Below, one piece after another: positions 8,620-15,477 of a stretch of 18,822 nt of DNA; the first letter of the stretch is position 1; every line of letters starts with the position of its first letter. A program made the position numbers and the translations under genes. The stretch spans positions 1-18,822 of the forward strand of contig DASUZD010000168.1 of NCBI GenBank assembly GCA_036377055.1, in the 5' to 3' direction. The stretch is from DASUZD01 sp036377055. GTDB lineage: Bacteria; Actinomycetota; Thermoleophilia; Gaiellales; Gaiellaceae. The notes beneath the pieces were generated by a model. It saw only the letters and a program-made list of their open reading frames with translations, ran no database searches and was not told where the DNA came from.

Positions 8620-8642
8620 GTCCGGGGGCCTGACCCCCGGAC
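8620..8642 (+). repeat. REP-like palindrome, left copy (core GGGGCCTGACCCC)
   Basis: Perfect 9-bp arms GTCCGGGGG (8620-8628) and CCCCCGGAC (8634-8642) surround the loop CCTGA. The same core and loop recur in the same orientation on the other side of the transposase gene at 9304-9336. This is the arrangement expected of REP sequences recognised by a neighbouring RAYT. Confidence 0.75.
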
Positions 8643-8722
8643 GTGTCGCTAATGGCAAACGATTGCGTGCCAAGAGCTGCGCGCCGGCCCCGGAGCGCTC
8701 GGCGCGCGTCTACGGTCGGGAG

Positions 8723-9289
8723 ATGGCTCGCCCGCGCCGGATCCTCGTCGAGCACGGCATCTACCACGTGTTCTCGCGCGGGAACCGCCGGCAGCCGATC
8801 TTCCTCGACGAGCGCGACTTCGCGCGATTCCTCCAATTCCTCGACGAGGTGGTAGCGCGGTACGGCTGGGTCGTCCACGCGTACTGCCTCATGCCGAACC
8901 ACTACCACCTGCTCATCGAGACGCCCGAGGCGAACCTCTCGGAGGGGATGCACCGGCTCGGTTTCCTCTATGCGCAGTGGTTCAACTGGCGCCACGACGT
9001 CGACGGGCACCTCTTCCAAGGCCGGTTCGGCGCCAGGCTCGTCGAGAGCAACTACCACCTGCTCGAGACGGCGCGCTACATCGACCTGAACCCGGTTCGC
9101 GCCGGTCTCTGCCGCCACCCCGGCGACTGGCCGTGGAGCAGCTATCGCGCGACGGCCGGCACCGCGCGCAGGCCCCGTTGGCTGACGATCGACTCGCTCC
9201 TCGCGCAGTTCGGCCTCGACCGACGGCGTGCCCACGCCAACTACGCGGCGTTCGTCGCGGATGCGCCGGCGCGCGCGAGCCCCGCGTAG
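8723..9289 (+). CDS. REP-associated tyrosine transposase (RAYT, Y1/IS200-like HUH family)
   Basis: This is a single-strand DNA nuclease/strand-transferase of the HUH type, normally single-copy and acting on REP palindromes. The ATG at 8723 yields 188 aa, beginning MARPRRILVEHGIYHVFSRGNRRQPIF, the typical RAYT N-terminus. The open frame upstream reads through the REP palindrome and is not coding. The HUH motif is visible as MPNHYHLLIET, and the catalytic Tyr is expected in ETARYIDLNPVRAG. The FQGRFGARLV and DWPWSSYRATAG motifs complete the family signature. GGGAG sits immediately before the ATG, too close for an ideal ribosome binding site. Palindromes with a common core flank the gene at about 80 nt upstream and 14 nt downstream. 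It is inserted between the mre and valS-maf operons and converges on maf. No catalytic residue is lost, so it may be active. Confidence 0.92.
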   Translation: MARPRRILVEHGIYHVFSRGNRRQPIFLDERDFARFLQFLDEVVARYGWVVHAYCLMPNHYHLLIETPEANLSEGMHRLGFLYAQWFNWRHDVDGHLFQGRFGARLVESNYHLLETARYIDLNPVRAGLCRHPGDWPWSSYRATAGTARRPRWLTIDSLLAQFGLDRRRAHANYAAFVADAPARASPA

Positions 9290-9303
9290 ACGCGGCCCTT
9301 CGC

Positions 9304-9336
9304 GCCGTGTCTCGGGGCCTGACCCCAGGACACGGC
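9304..9336 (+). repeat. REP-like palindrome, right copy; also a likely hairpin between convergent genes
   Basis: Arms GCCGTGTCTCGGGG (9304-9317) and CCCCAGGACACGGC (9323-9336) pair over 12 of 14 positions around the loop CCTGA. The inner core GGGGCCTGACCCC is identical, and identically oriented, to the copy at 8620-8642. It separates the transposase stop (9289) from the maf stop (9348) and could also serve as a transcription barrier for both. Confidence 0.75.
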
Positions 9337-9347
9337 CCGGCGGGCGG

Positions 9348-9941
9348 TTAGCCGAAGCCGTACACGCCCGGGAAGCGCTCGGCCAGCAGGCGGACCAGCA
9401 CCGCGGCGGGGAGGCCCACGACGTTCAAATAGTCGCCGTCGATTCTCCGGACGAGCGACGCGCCCAACCCCTGGACGGCGTAGCCGCCCGCGCGCCCATC
9501 CCACTCGCCGCTCGCGACGTACCCCGCGAGGTCGCGAGGGGTCAGCGGCCGGAACGTCACCCGCGTCTCGTCGTGCGCGACCGCCTCCCAGCCGGGCGTG
9601 ACGAGCGCGAGCCCCGAGACGACGTCGTGCGTCCGGCCGGAGAGCGCCTCGAGCATCGCCTCCGCGTCCGCGGCCGTCGCCGGCTTTCCGTAGACCACGC
9701 CGTCGAGCACGACCTCCGTGTCCACGCCCAGCACCGGGCGGTCGCCGGCCTCCGAGACGACCGACCGCGCCTTCCCGAGCGCGTGCTCACGAACGAGGTC
9801 GACCGGCTCCGCGCTCGGCCGCGGCCGCTCCTCGTACCGCGGCGACACGACGTCGAACGGCACCCCGAGCTGCTCGAGGATCGCCCGGCGCTGCGGCGAC
9901 CTCGATGCGAGCAGGAGCGGCGCGGCCGGCGGCGCGCTCAT
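9348..9941 (-). CDS. maf: Maf family nucleoside triphosphate pyrophosphatase
   Basis: This enzyme hydrolyses non-canonical or excess NTPs (dTTP/UTP or modified pyrimidines, depending on subfamily) to the monophosphate plus PPi, acting in nucleotide-pool sanitation; the older label is septum formation inhibitor. The 197-aa product shows all Maf signatures in order: LLLASRSPQRRAILEQLG near the N-terminus, the catalytic VLGVDTEVVLDGVVYGKP, LSGRTHDVVSGLAL, and the C-terminal GGYAVQGLGASLVRRIDGDYLNVVGLPAAVL. Length is normal. The ATG at 9941 overlaps the stop of the methyltransferase by 4 nt (ATGA), indicating coupling. It is the last gene of the valS-maf operon. A longer open frame extends upstream into the methyltransferase gene but is a shadow. 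Substrate preference cannot be set from sequence alone. Confidence 0.95.
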   Translation of the reverse strand: MSAPPAAPLLLASRSPQRRAILEQLGVPFDVVSPRYEERPRPSAEPVDLVREHALGKARSVVSEAGDRPVLGVDTEVVLDGVVYGKPATAADAEAMLEALSGRTHDVVSGLALVTPGWEAVAHDETRVTFRPLTPRDLAGYVASGEWDGRAGGYAVQGLGASLVRRIDGDYLNVVGLPAAVLVRLLAERFPGVYGFG

Positions 9942-10699
9942 CGCCTCCGCGCCACCCAGATCTCCTCGGCGGGCCATCGCTGGCCCCACTCCGGCGTCAC
10001 GTAGTCGTAGTAGCGGTGGAGCTCGGCCGACTCGGGCGCCTGGAGCTCGACGAGCCGCTCGATCTCGAAGTCGTTCGCGCGCAGGAGATCGATCCAATCG
10101 CCGTGCCCGAGGTGGAACTCGATCCCCTCCTCGTCAGGCCATTCGATCCGGTGCAGGGCGAACTGCGGCCGGTGGAGGCGCTCGTCCGTGCGACCGCTGT
10201 CCGGCATGCAGAGGACGGCCAGCGTCGAGTTTCGCAGGAACACGAGCCGCCCGCCTGGCCGCAGCAGCCGCGCAGCCTCGGGGATCCAGCGGTACGGGTC
10301 GACCCAGATCGACGCGCCGTACTCGCTCACGACGAGGTCGGCCGACGCGGCGGGCGGGCCGCTGTCGGCCGCGTCTGCCTCGACCAGCGGGAACTCGATC
10401 CCCGTCTCCCGCATGTTGCGGCGGGCCGTGTCGAGCTGCGCGGGCGTCACGTCGACCCCGATCGGTCGAGCGCCGCGCTTCGCGAGCCACGCCGACAAGT
10501 AGGCGGTGCCGCAGCCCAGCTCGACTACGTCCAGGCCCGCCACGTCGCCGAGGATCCCGAGGTCCGACTCGGGCACGTCCCAGACGCCCCACGAGATCTC
10601 CTCGGCCGCCCACTTCCGGCGGGCGTCGTCGTTGGTGTAATCCGCGTTTGCCTTCGTCCAGACGTCGCGGTTCCGCGCGGCGTCCTCAGACCAGCCCAT
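9938..10699 (-). CDS. Class I SAM-dependent methyltransferase
   Basis: The 253-aa product carries a Rossmann SAM-binding core: motif I LDVVELGCGTAYLSAWLAKRG, the acidic end of beta-2 in PIGVDVTPAQLDTARRN, FPLVEADAAD for motif II, and the ARLLRPGGRLVFL motif typical of Methyltransf_11/25 proteins. The N-terminal NRDVWTKANADYTNDDARRKWAAEEISWGVW region is shared by small-molecule methyltransferases annotated only generically in actinobacteria. The substrate is unknown. There are no membrane segments. The ATG at 10699 overlaps the end of ndk by 14 nt and lacks a clear Shine-Dalgarno, so coupling to ndk is likely. Its stop overlaps the maf start. The position between ndk and maf is in keeping with nucleotide or cofactor chemistry but does not prove it. 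Confidence 0.88.
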   Translation of the reverse strand: MGWSEDAARNRDVWTKANADYTNDDARRKWAAEEISWGVWDVPESDLGILGDVAGLDVVELGCGTAYLSAWLAKRGARPIGVDVTPAQLDTARRNMRETGIEFPLVEADAADSGPPAASADLVVSEYGASIWVDPYRWIPEAARLLRPGGRLVFLRNSTLAVLCMPDSGRTDERLHRPQFALHRIEWPDEEGIEFHLGHGDWIDLLRANDFEIERLVELQAPESAELHRYYDYVTPEWGQRWPAEEIWVARRR

Positions 10700-11102
10700 C
10701 GGGGAACCAGAGCGCAATCTCGCGCTCGGCCGACTCGGGCGAGTCCGACCCGTGGACGAGGTTGTCCGGCATCGCGAGCGCGAGATCGCCGCGGATCGTC
10801 CCAGGCGCCGCGTCCCTCGGGTTCGTCGCGCCGATCGTCGTCCGCACCACCCCGACCGCCGACTCGCCCTCGAGAACGAGCGCAAACGTCGGCGCCGAGG
10901 TGATGAAGTCGACGAGCTCGCCGAAGAACGGCTTCTCGACGTGCTCGGTGTAGTGGCGCTCCGCGAGCGTCCGATCGACCAGGAGCAGCTTCGCGGCGCG
11001 CACCTCGAGCCCGCGCCGCTCGAACCGCGCGAGGATCTCCCCGGCGAGGTCGCGTTGCACCGCGTCGGGCTTGATCAGGACGAGGGTGCGCTCCGCGGCC
11101 AC
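10686..11102 (-). CDS. ndk: Nucleoside diphosphate kinase
   Basis: This enzyme transfers the gamma phosphate between NTPs and NDPs through a phosphohistidine, balancing nucleotide pools in the cytoplasm. The 138-aa product is the standard length and shows RTLVLIKPDAVQRDLAGEILARFERRG at the N-terminus, HYTEHVEKPFFGELVDFI, and the active site N-L-V-H117-G-S-D-S-PESAEREI. The GTG at 11102 is the start; no Shine-Dalgarno is visible. A TAGACT hexamer overlapping the stop codon of the upstream zinc-ribbon gene lies 9 nt away, so ndk may have its own near-leaderless promoter within the operon. The stop is buried 14 nt inside the methyltransferase gene. The family call is certain. Confidence 0.96.
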   Translation of the reverse strand: MAAERTLVLIKPDAVQRDLAGEILARFERRGLEVRAAKLLLVDRTLAERHYTEHVEKPFFGELVDFITSAPTFALVLEGESAVGVVRTTIGATNPRDAAPGTIRGDLALAMPDNLVHGSDSPESAEREIALWFPDGLV

Positions 11103-11111
11103 GGAGCGCGG

Positions 11112-11117
11112 AGTCTA
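11112..11117 (-). promoter_or_regulatory. Candidate -10 (TAGACT) for ndk overlapping the upstream stop codon
   Basis: The TAG stop of the zinc-ribbon gene is the first half of TAGACT, which ends 9 nt before the ndk GTG. Together with the missing Shine-Dalgarno this suggests an internal near-leaderless promoter. No -35 is recognised. Confidence 0.3.
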
Positions 11118-11654
11118 CTCAGCGCGCCTTCGCCCACGGCGCTGCGCGGGCAGCGGCGGCAGCTCCAGCGTCGCCGGAGTCTCGATCGGCGTCGCGCAGT
11201 ACGGGCAAATCTGCCAGAGCGCCTCGAGCGGCGACTTGCACGTCGGACACGCCTGCTTCAGCTTCGTCGTGCAGACGGGGCAGACCAGGAACGACGGCTC
11301 GACCTCCGCGCGGCAGACGGGGCAGTGCAGGTCACGGCGCGCGAGCCGCTCCTCCATCGCCCGGATCTCGAGCTCGCGCTCGCGGACGTCCTCGATGTAC
11401 TCCGGCGGGCGGAAGAGCATGTAGATGAGCGGGCCGAGGAACGGCGGGATCAGCCCGAGCACGGTCGCAGTGGCGACGAGCCACGGATCCTCGATTCGCC
11501 TGCGCGCGTCCTTGTAGACCCAGTACGCGGACGCGAGCCAGAAGACGGCGACGAAGAACAGCGTCAGGTTCTTGATCACGAGCCACGTGCCCGAGTTGAA
11601 GAAGTCGTGGACGCCGCCGAAGGTGGAGGCGAGAACCGTGGCGCTGGCTGTCAC
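11115..11654 (-). CDS. Membrane protein with C-terminal double zinc ribbon
   Basis: The 179-aa product has two membrane helices (about residues 24-46 and 58-80, the second with G-L-I-P-P-F-L-G-P-L), a charged helical linker (YIEDVRERELEIRAMEERLARRD), then four CxxC knuckles: C111-P-V-C114, C125-P-V-C128, C136-P-T-C139 and C150-P-Y-C153. These spacings match a double zinc ribbon (DZR-like) and bind two Zn ions by family analogy. A short Arg-rich tail follows. Both ends are probably cytoplasmic. The GTG at 11654 overlaps the stop of the 37-aa membrane ORF by 4 nt (GTGA). No Shine-Dalgarno is visible, so reinitiation from the small ORF is likely. The function is unknown; such proteins may act as adaptors for protein or nucleic-acid partners at the membrane. 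Confidence 0.88.
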   Translation of the reverse strand: MTASATVLASTFGGVHDFFNSGTWLVIKNLTLFFVAVFWLASAYWVYKDARRRIEDPWLVATATVLGLIPPFLGPLIYMLFRPPEYIEDVRERELEIRAMEERLARRDLHCPVCRAEVEPSFLVCPVCTTKLKQACPTCKSPLEALWQICPYCATPIETPATLELPPLPAQRRGRRRAE

Positions 11655-11764
11655 AGAAGCACTTTTCCGAGCAGGTAGCCGGCGCCGAACGCGAGCGCGA
11701 CGACCGTCAACAGGACGAGGGCCGCGAGCGCGAAGACGCTGAGCCTGTCACCGACGTGCGGCAT
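11651..11764 (-). CDS. 37-aa single-span membrane peptide, coupled to the zinc-ribbon gene
   Basis: This very short ORF fills the space between folC and the zinc-ribbon gene. The ATG at 11764 is 10 nt after the folC TAG, and the TGA at 11651-11653 overlaps the next gene's GTG as GTGA. It encodes MPHVGDRLSVFALAALVLL followed by more hydrophobic residues and a G-A-G-Y-L-L-G-K ending: a short polar N-terminus, one transmembrane helix of about 23 residues and a Lys near the C-terminus. The tight fit to both neighbours, the membrane-peptide composition and the pairing with a membrane zinc-ribbon protein support it as a real gene. No strong Shine-Dalgarno is present. It could alternatively be only a translational coupler. 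Confidence 0.6.
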   Translation of the reverse strand: MPHVGDRLSVFALAALVLLTVVALAFGAGYLLGKVLL

Positions 11765-11774
11765 CGTACGTTTT

Positions 11775-12830
11775 CTAGTCGGACAGGGTCAGATCGGCAA
11801 GCAGATAGAGCGAGCCGGTGACGAGCACCGGCCCCCCCGGTCCGGCCAGCTCGCGGGCGCGCGCGAGCGCGAGGGTCGGGTCGTCCACGGTCTCGACGTG
11901 TGGGAAGTACGAGCGAGCTCGGCGCGCGAGCTCGCCTGCCGGGAGGGCGCGCTCGTTGGAGGAGGTCGTGGCGACGAGCGTCGTTCCCACGTTGGCGAGG
12001 CGCGCGAGCATGCCGTCCACGTCCTTGTCCCCGAGGATCGAGACGCAGAGGACGTAGTCCCGGCCGGGCAGCCGCTCCAGCAGCCAGTCGACCCCGTCGG
12101 GCGTGTGCGCGCCGTCGCGGATCTCCCGGCCGAGCCGCTCGAGCCGTCCGGGCAGCGTGACCTCGACGTCGGCGACGGCGGGGCGTCCGAGGAACGCGGC
12201 GGCGGCCTCGCGCGGCCCGCCCGGCACGACCTCGTTCTCGGGCACGAGGTAGGCCCACTCCGGCTCGCCCGTCACGACGACCGCGCCCGGCTTGACGACG
12301 GCGAGCTTCTCGCGGGCGATCTGCTCGCGCGTCGAGCCGAGGACGTCGGTGTGCTCGAGGCCGACGTTCGTGAGCAGGACGACGCGCGCGTCGAGCACGT
12401 TCGTGGCGTCGAGACGACCACCGAGCCCTGCCTCGACCACGGCGAGGTCGACCCCGTCCGCCGCGAACTGCGCCAGCGCGGCCGCGGTCAGCGCCTCGAA
12501 CTGCGTCGCCTCCGCCGCCTCTGCGTCGGGCCGGATGCGCTCGAGCGCCCGCTCGAAGGTGGCGGCGTCGGTGTCGAGGCGCTCGGCCCAGCCGCTGACG
12601 TGCGGCGAGGTGTAGGCGCCGACGCGCAGGCCCTCCGCGCGCAGGAGCGCGGCGATCGCCCGCGTGGCCGTCGACTTCCCGTTCGTGCCAACGACGTGGA
12701 TGGCGGGGAACGCGCGCTCGGGATTCCCGAGCCGCTCGAGCAGCACGTGCATCCGATCGAGTCCGAACCCCTTCTCGGGCCAGGGGCTGAGCGACTCGAT
12801 CCAGGCGACCGCCGAGCCGGGGCTGCTCAC
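11775..12830 (-). CDS. folC: Folylpolyglutamate synthase / dihydrofolate synthase (Mur ligase family)
   Basis: This ATP-dependent ligase adds glutamate to dihydropteroate and/or folates. The Mur-ligase P-loop is visible as H-V-V-G48-T-N-G-K-S-T54, followed by YTSPHVSGWAERL, the folate-family VVEAGLGGRLDATN, LTNVGLEHTDVLGSTREQIAREKLAVVKPG (with the Lys expected to be carbamylated), and the C-terminal VSILGDKDVDGML and VLVTGSLYLLADL. With GTG at 12830 the protein is 351 aa, shorter than typical FolC (about 420), the loss being spread over the C-terminal domain. A GTG at 12902 would add 24 residues of low-complexity sequence. I prefer 12830 because the family begins just before W-I-E-S-L-S-P-W-P-E. 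No good Shine-Dalgarno supports either. It lies downstream of valS. Confidence 0.93.
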   Translation of the reverse strand: MSSPGSAVAWIESLSPWPEKGFGLDRMHVLLERLGNPERAFPAIHVVGTNGKSTATRAIAALLRAEGLRVGAYTSPHVSGWAERLDTDAATFERALERIRPDAEAAEATQFEALTAAALAQFAADGVDLAVVEAGLGGRLDATNVLDARVVLLTNVGLEHTDVLGSTREQIAREKLAVVKPGAVVVTGEPEWAYLVPENEVVPGGPREAAAAFLGRPAVADVEVTLPGRLERLGREIRDGAHTPDGVDWLLERLPGRDYVLCVSILGDKDVDGMLARLANVGTTLVATTSSNERALPAGELARRARSYFPHVETVDDPTLALARARELAGPGGPVLVTGSLYLLADLTLSD

Positions 12831-12943
12831 GCGCGGAGCACTGGCGCCTGGGGCGGCCCTGGCCGGTTCGGGCCGCGTGGAGGATCGGCACGAACTCGGC
12901 ACGCCGCGCGCCCTCGGCTGCCGGTAGCGTCGTCGGTCCCCGT

Positions 12944-12962
12944 GGGTGGGTGGGGGCTAGGG
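12944..12962 (+). other. G-quadruplex-type sequence between valS and folC
   Basis: Four G-runs (GGG, GGG, GGGGG, GGG) are separated by loops of 1, 1 and 3 nt on the plus strand, which is the template strand for valS-folC. This fits the canonical intramolecular G4 pattern. The transcript itself would be C-rich here. Confidence 0.55.
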
Positions 12963-12994
12963 ATGGAAAAGCGCACCACGCAGCGAACCGCCCC

Positions 12995-15409
12995 TCAGCG
13001 GGTCAGCGCTTCGAGCTCACGGCGATAGCGCGCGAGCTTCTCGCGCTCGGCCTCGACGATCTCGGCCGGCGCGTTGGCGACGAACCGCTCGTTCGCGAGC
13101 ATCCTCTCCGCGCGGTCGACCTCCTTGCGCAGCCGCTCGATCTCGGTGGAGGCGTCGGCACCGTCGACCCGCGCGCGCTCAGGCCGCACGACCGCGTCGA
13201 AGATCCGCCGCTCGTCGCCCTCGAGCGCGACCCGCACGCCGCTCCGCCGGAAGATCGTCGCCGCCTCCCGCACGCGGTCGAGCGCCCCGGCCTCAGCGGC
13301 GAACGACGGCTCCGGCTGGGGCCACGGCGCGACGATCAGTCGGGTCGCCCGCGCGGGCAGCTGCGACCAGATCTCCTCCGTCACATGCGGCATCACCGGG
13401 TGGAGCAACTTCAGCAGCCGCTCCAGCGCTGCGAGCGCCGTCGCCCGCGTGTCCGGATCGCCAAGCCGGGGCTTGATCGCCTCGGCGTACCAGTCGCAGA
13501 ACTCGTCGAAGGTGAGGTGGTACAGCCGTCCCACCGCGTGCGCGAAGTCGAACCGCACCAAGTCGGCCTCGACCTCCGCCCGCGTCGCGTCGAGCCGCGC
13601 GAGGATCCACCGTTCCTCGACGCTCGTCGGGTGCACCGAGACCTCGCCAGCCGCGCCGTCGCCGAGGAGCAGCCGGGCGACGTTCCACAGCTTGATCGTG
13701 AGCTTCCGGCCCTTGTCGATCGCGCCGCGCGAGAAGCGCACGTCCTGCGCGGAGGTCATCTCGAGCAGGCCGTAGCGGGTCGCGTCGGCGCCGTGCTCGG
13801 CGATGATGTCGCGCGGGTCCATCCCCGTCCCGAGGCTCTTCGACATCCGCCGGCCGTCAGGAGCGAGCAGTGTCGAGTGGATGATCACGTCGCGGAACGG
13901 AACCTCGCCGAGGAGCTCCAGGCCGGAGAAGATCATCCGGTTCTCCCAGAGGCGGATGATCTCGCGCGCGGTCGTGTTCAGGTCGCCCGGGTAGAACGAG
14001 CGCAGGTCCGGCGTCTCGTCCGGCCAGCCGAGCGTCGCGAACGGCCAGAGCGCGGACGAGAACCACGTGTCCAGGACGTCCTCGTCGCGCCGGAGCTCGC
14101 GTGATCCACACTCGGCGCACGCGTCAGGCTCGAACGCCTCCACGGTGACATGGCCGTCGGGGCAGTACCAGACCGGCAGCTGGTGACCCCACCAGAGCTG
14201 GCGCGAGATGTTCCAGTCGGGCGCGTTCTCGAGCGAGTCGATCGCGAACCGGTGCTGCGACTCCGGGTGGTAGCGGACGCGTCGCTCGCGCAGCGCCGCG
14301 AGGGCGGGCTTCTTCAGCTCAGCCATCGAGCACCACCACTGGAGCGAGATCAGCGGCTCGATTCGTGACTCGCAGCGCTCGCAGAGCGCGACCGTGTGCC
14401 GGTACGACTCCCGGCGCACGAGCTGCCCGCGCTCGCGCAGCCACGCGAGGATGCGCTCCTCCGCCTCCTCCTGGGCGAGGCCGGCCAGGTCGCCCGCATG
14501 CTCGTTCATCCGCCCGTCGGGCCCGACGACCATCGGCTCCGCGAGGCCGTGGTCGCGTCCGATCTCGAAGTCGAGCGGATCGTGGCCGGGCGTGACCTTG
14601 AGCGCACCGGTGCCGAACTCGGGATCGACCCGTTCGTCGGCGATCACCGGCACGGGGCGCTCGACGTACGGCACGACCACCTCCTTGCCGAGCGCATCGC
14701 CCCAGCGCTCGTCAGCAGGGTGCACCGCGACGGCCACGTCCGCCAGGATCGTCGGCACCCGCGCGGTCGCGATCGTCACCCCGGCGTCGCCGGATTCCGC
14801 GAAGGGGTAGCGAACGTACGTGAGGGCGTCGTCGACCTCCGCATGGATCAGCTCGAGGTCGGAGAGCGCCGTCTGGTGGAACGGGCACCAGTTGATGATC
14901 CGGTTCGCGCGATAGATGTACCCCTTGCGGTACAGGTGGACGAAGAAGCGCATCACCGCGCGCACGTAGTCGTCGTCCATCGTGAAGCGCTCGCGGCGGT
15001 AGTCGAGCGAGGCGCCGATGCGCCGGAACTGGTCCATGATCGTCCGGCCGTAGCGGTGGAGCCAGTCCCAGACGAGCGCCTCGAACGCCTGGCGGCCGAG
15101 CTCCTGCCGCGTCTTCCCCTGTGTGGCGAGGTGCTTCTCGACCACGTTCTGCGTCGAGATCCCCGCGTGGTCGTACCCGGGCTGGAAGAGCGTGTTGAAG
15201 CCACGCATCCGGTGCCAGCGAACGAGCGCGTCCGCGAGCGAGAGCTGGAGCGCGTGGCCGAGGTGGAGCTCGCCCGTGACGTTCGGCGGGGGGTGCGCGA
15301 CGACGAAGCTCTGCCGCTCCGGGTCTGGCTCAGCTGCGTAGAGCCCTTCCTCCTCCCAGGTGCCCTGCCAGCGCTCCTCGACCGCCTGCGTGTCGTAGAC
15401 CGCCTCCAT
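12995..15409 (-). CDS. valS: Valyl-tRNA synthetase
   Basis: This class I aminoacyl-tRNA synthetase charges tRNA-Val. It has 804 aa, shorter than the E. coli type (about 950) but typical of compact bacterial ValRS. The order is: the HIGH motif PPPNVTGEL-H49-L-G-H52; the CP1 editing domain (about residues 200-330) with ALKVTPGHDPLDFEIGRDHG; a zinc knuckle CERCESRIEPLISLQWW; CAECGSREL before DEDVLDTWFSSALWPF; the KMSKS motif R521-M-S-K524-S; the anticodon-binding domain (WNVARLLL to EEIWSQLP); and a C-terminal coiled coil ending the protein. The editing loop reads ATARVPTILAD where most ValRS have ATTRPETMLGD. The ATG at 15409 lacks a Shine-Dalgarno and has a TAAGAT hexamer 6 nt upstream. It is the first gene of the valS-maf operon. 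Confidence 0.97.
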   Translation of the reverse strand: MEAVYDTQAVEERWQGTWEEEGLYAAEPDPERQSFVVAHPPPNVTGELHLGHALQLSLADALVRWHRMRGFNTLFQPGYDHAGISTQNVVEKHLATQGKTRQELGRQAFEALVWDWLHRYGRTIMDQFRRIGASLDYRRERFTMDDDYVRAVMRFFVHLYRKGYIYRANRIINWCPFHQTALSDLELIHAEVDDALTYVRYPFAESGDAGVTIATARVPTILADVAVAVHPADERWGDALGKEVVVPYVERPVPVIADERVDPEFGTGALKVTPGHDPLDFEIGRDHGLAEPMVVGPDGRMNEHAGDLAGLAQEEAEERILAWLRERGQLVRRESYRHTVALCERCESRIEPLISLQWWCSMAELKKPALAALRERRVRYHPESQHRFAIDSLENAPDWNISRQLWWGHQLPVWYCPDGHVTVEAFEPDACAECGSRELRRDEDVLDTWFSSALWPFATLGWPDETPDLRSFYPGDLNTTAREIIRLWENRMIFSGLELLGEVPFRDVIIHSTLLAPDGRRMSKSLGTGMDPRDIIAEHGADATRYGLLEMTSAQDVRFSRGAIDKGRKLTIKLWNVARLLLGDGAAGEVSVHPTSVEERWILARLDATRAEVEADLVRFDFAHAVGRLYHLTFDEFCDWYAEAIKPRLGDPDTRATALAALERLLKLLHPVMPHVTEEIWSQLPARATRLIVAPWPQPEPSFAAEAGALDRVREAATIFRRSGVRVALEGDERRIFDAVVRPERARVDGADASTEIERLRKEVDRAERMLANERFVANAPAEIVEAEREKLARYRRELEALTR

Positions 15410-15415
15410 GGCCGG

Positions 15416-15421
15416 ATCTTA
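15416..15421 (-). promoter_or_regulatory. Candidate -10 (TAAGAT) of valS, leaderless geometry
   Basis: TAAGAT ends 6 nt before the valS ATG, which would place the transcription start on or next to the A of the ATG. There is no Shine-Dalgarno, as expected for a leaderless mRNA. No convincing -35 is seen. It lies in the 68-nt divergent region shared with the plus-strand gene at 15478. Confidence 0.45.
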
Positions 15422-15477
15422 CGAGCGGCGGCCCGCACACTGGCGGGAAGCCTCTAGGCGCGCGATCCTTCCCTGTC

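Noticed and set aside
8600..8722. N-terminal extension of the transposase to 229 aa
   Set aside because: The extension reads through the REP palindrome, and the RAYT family begins at the ATG at 8723 (MARPRRI...).
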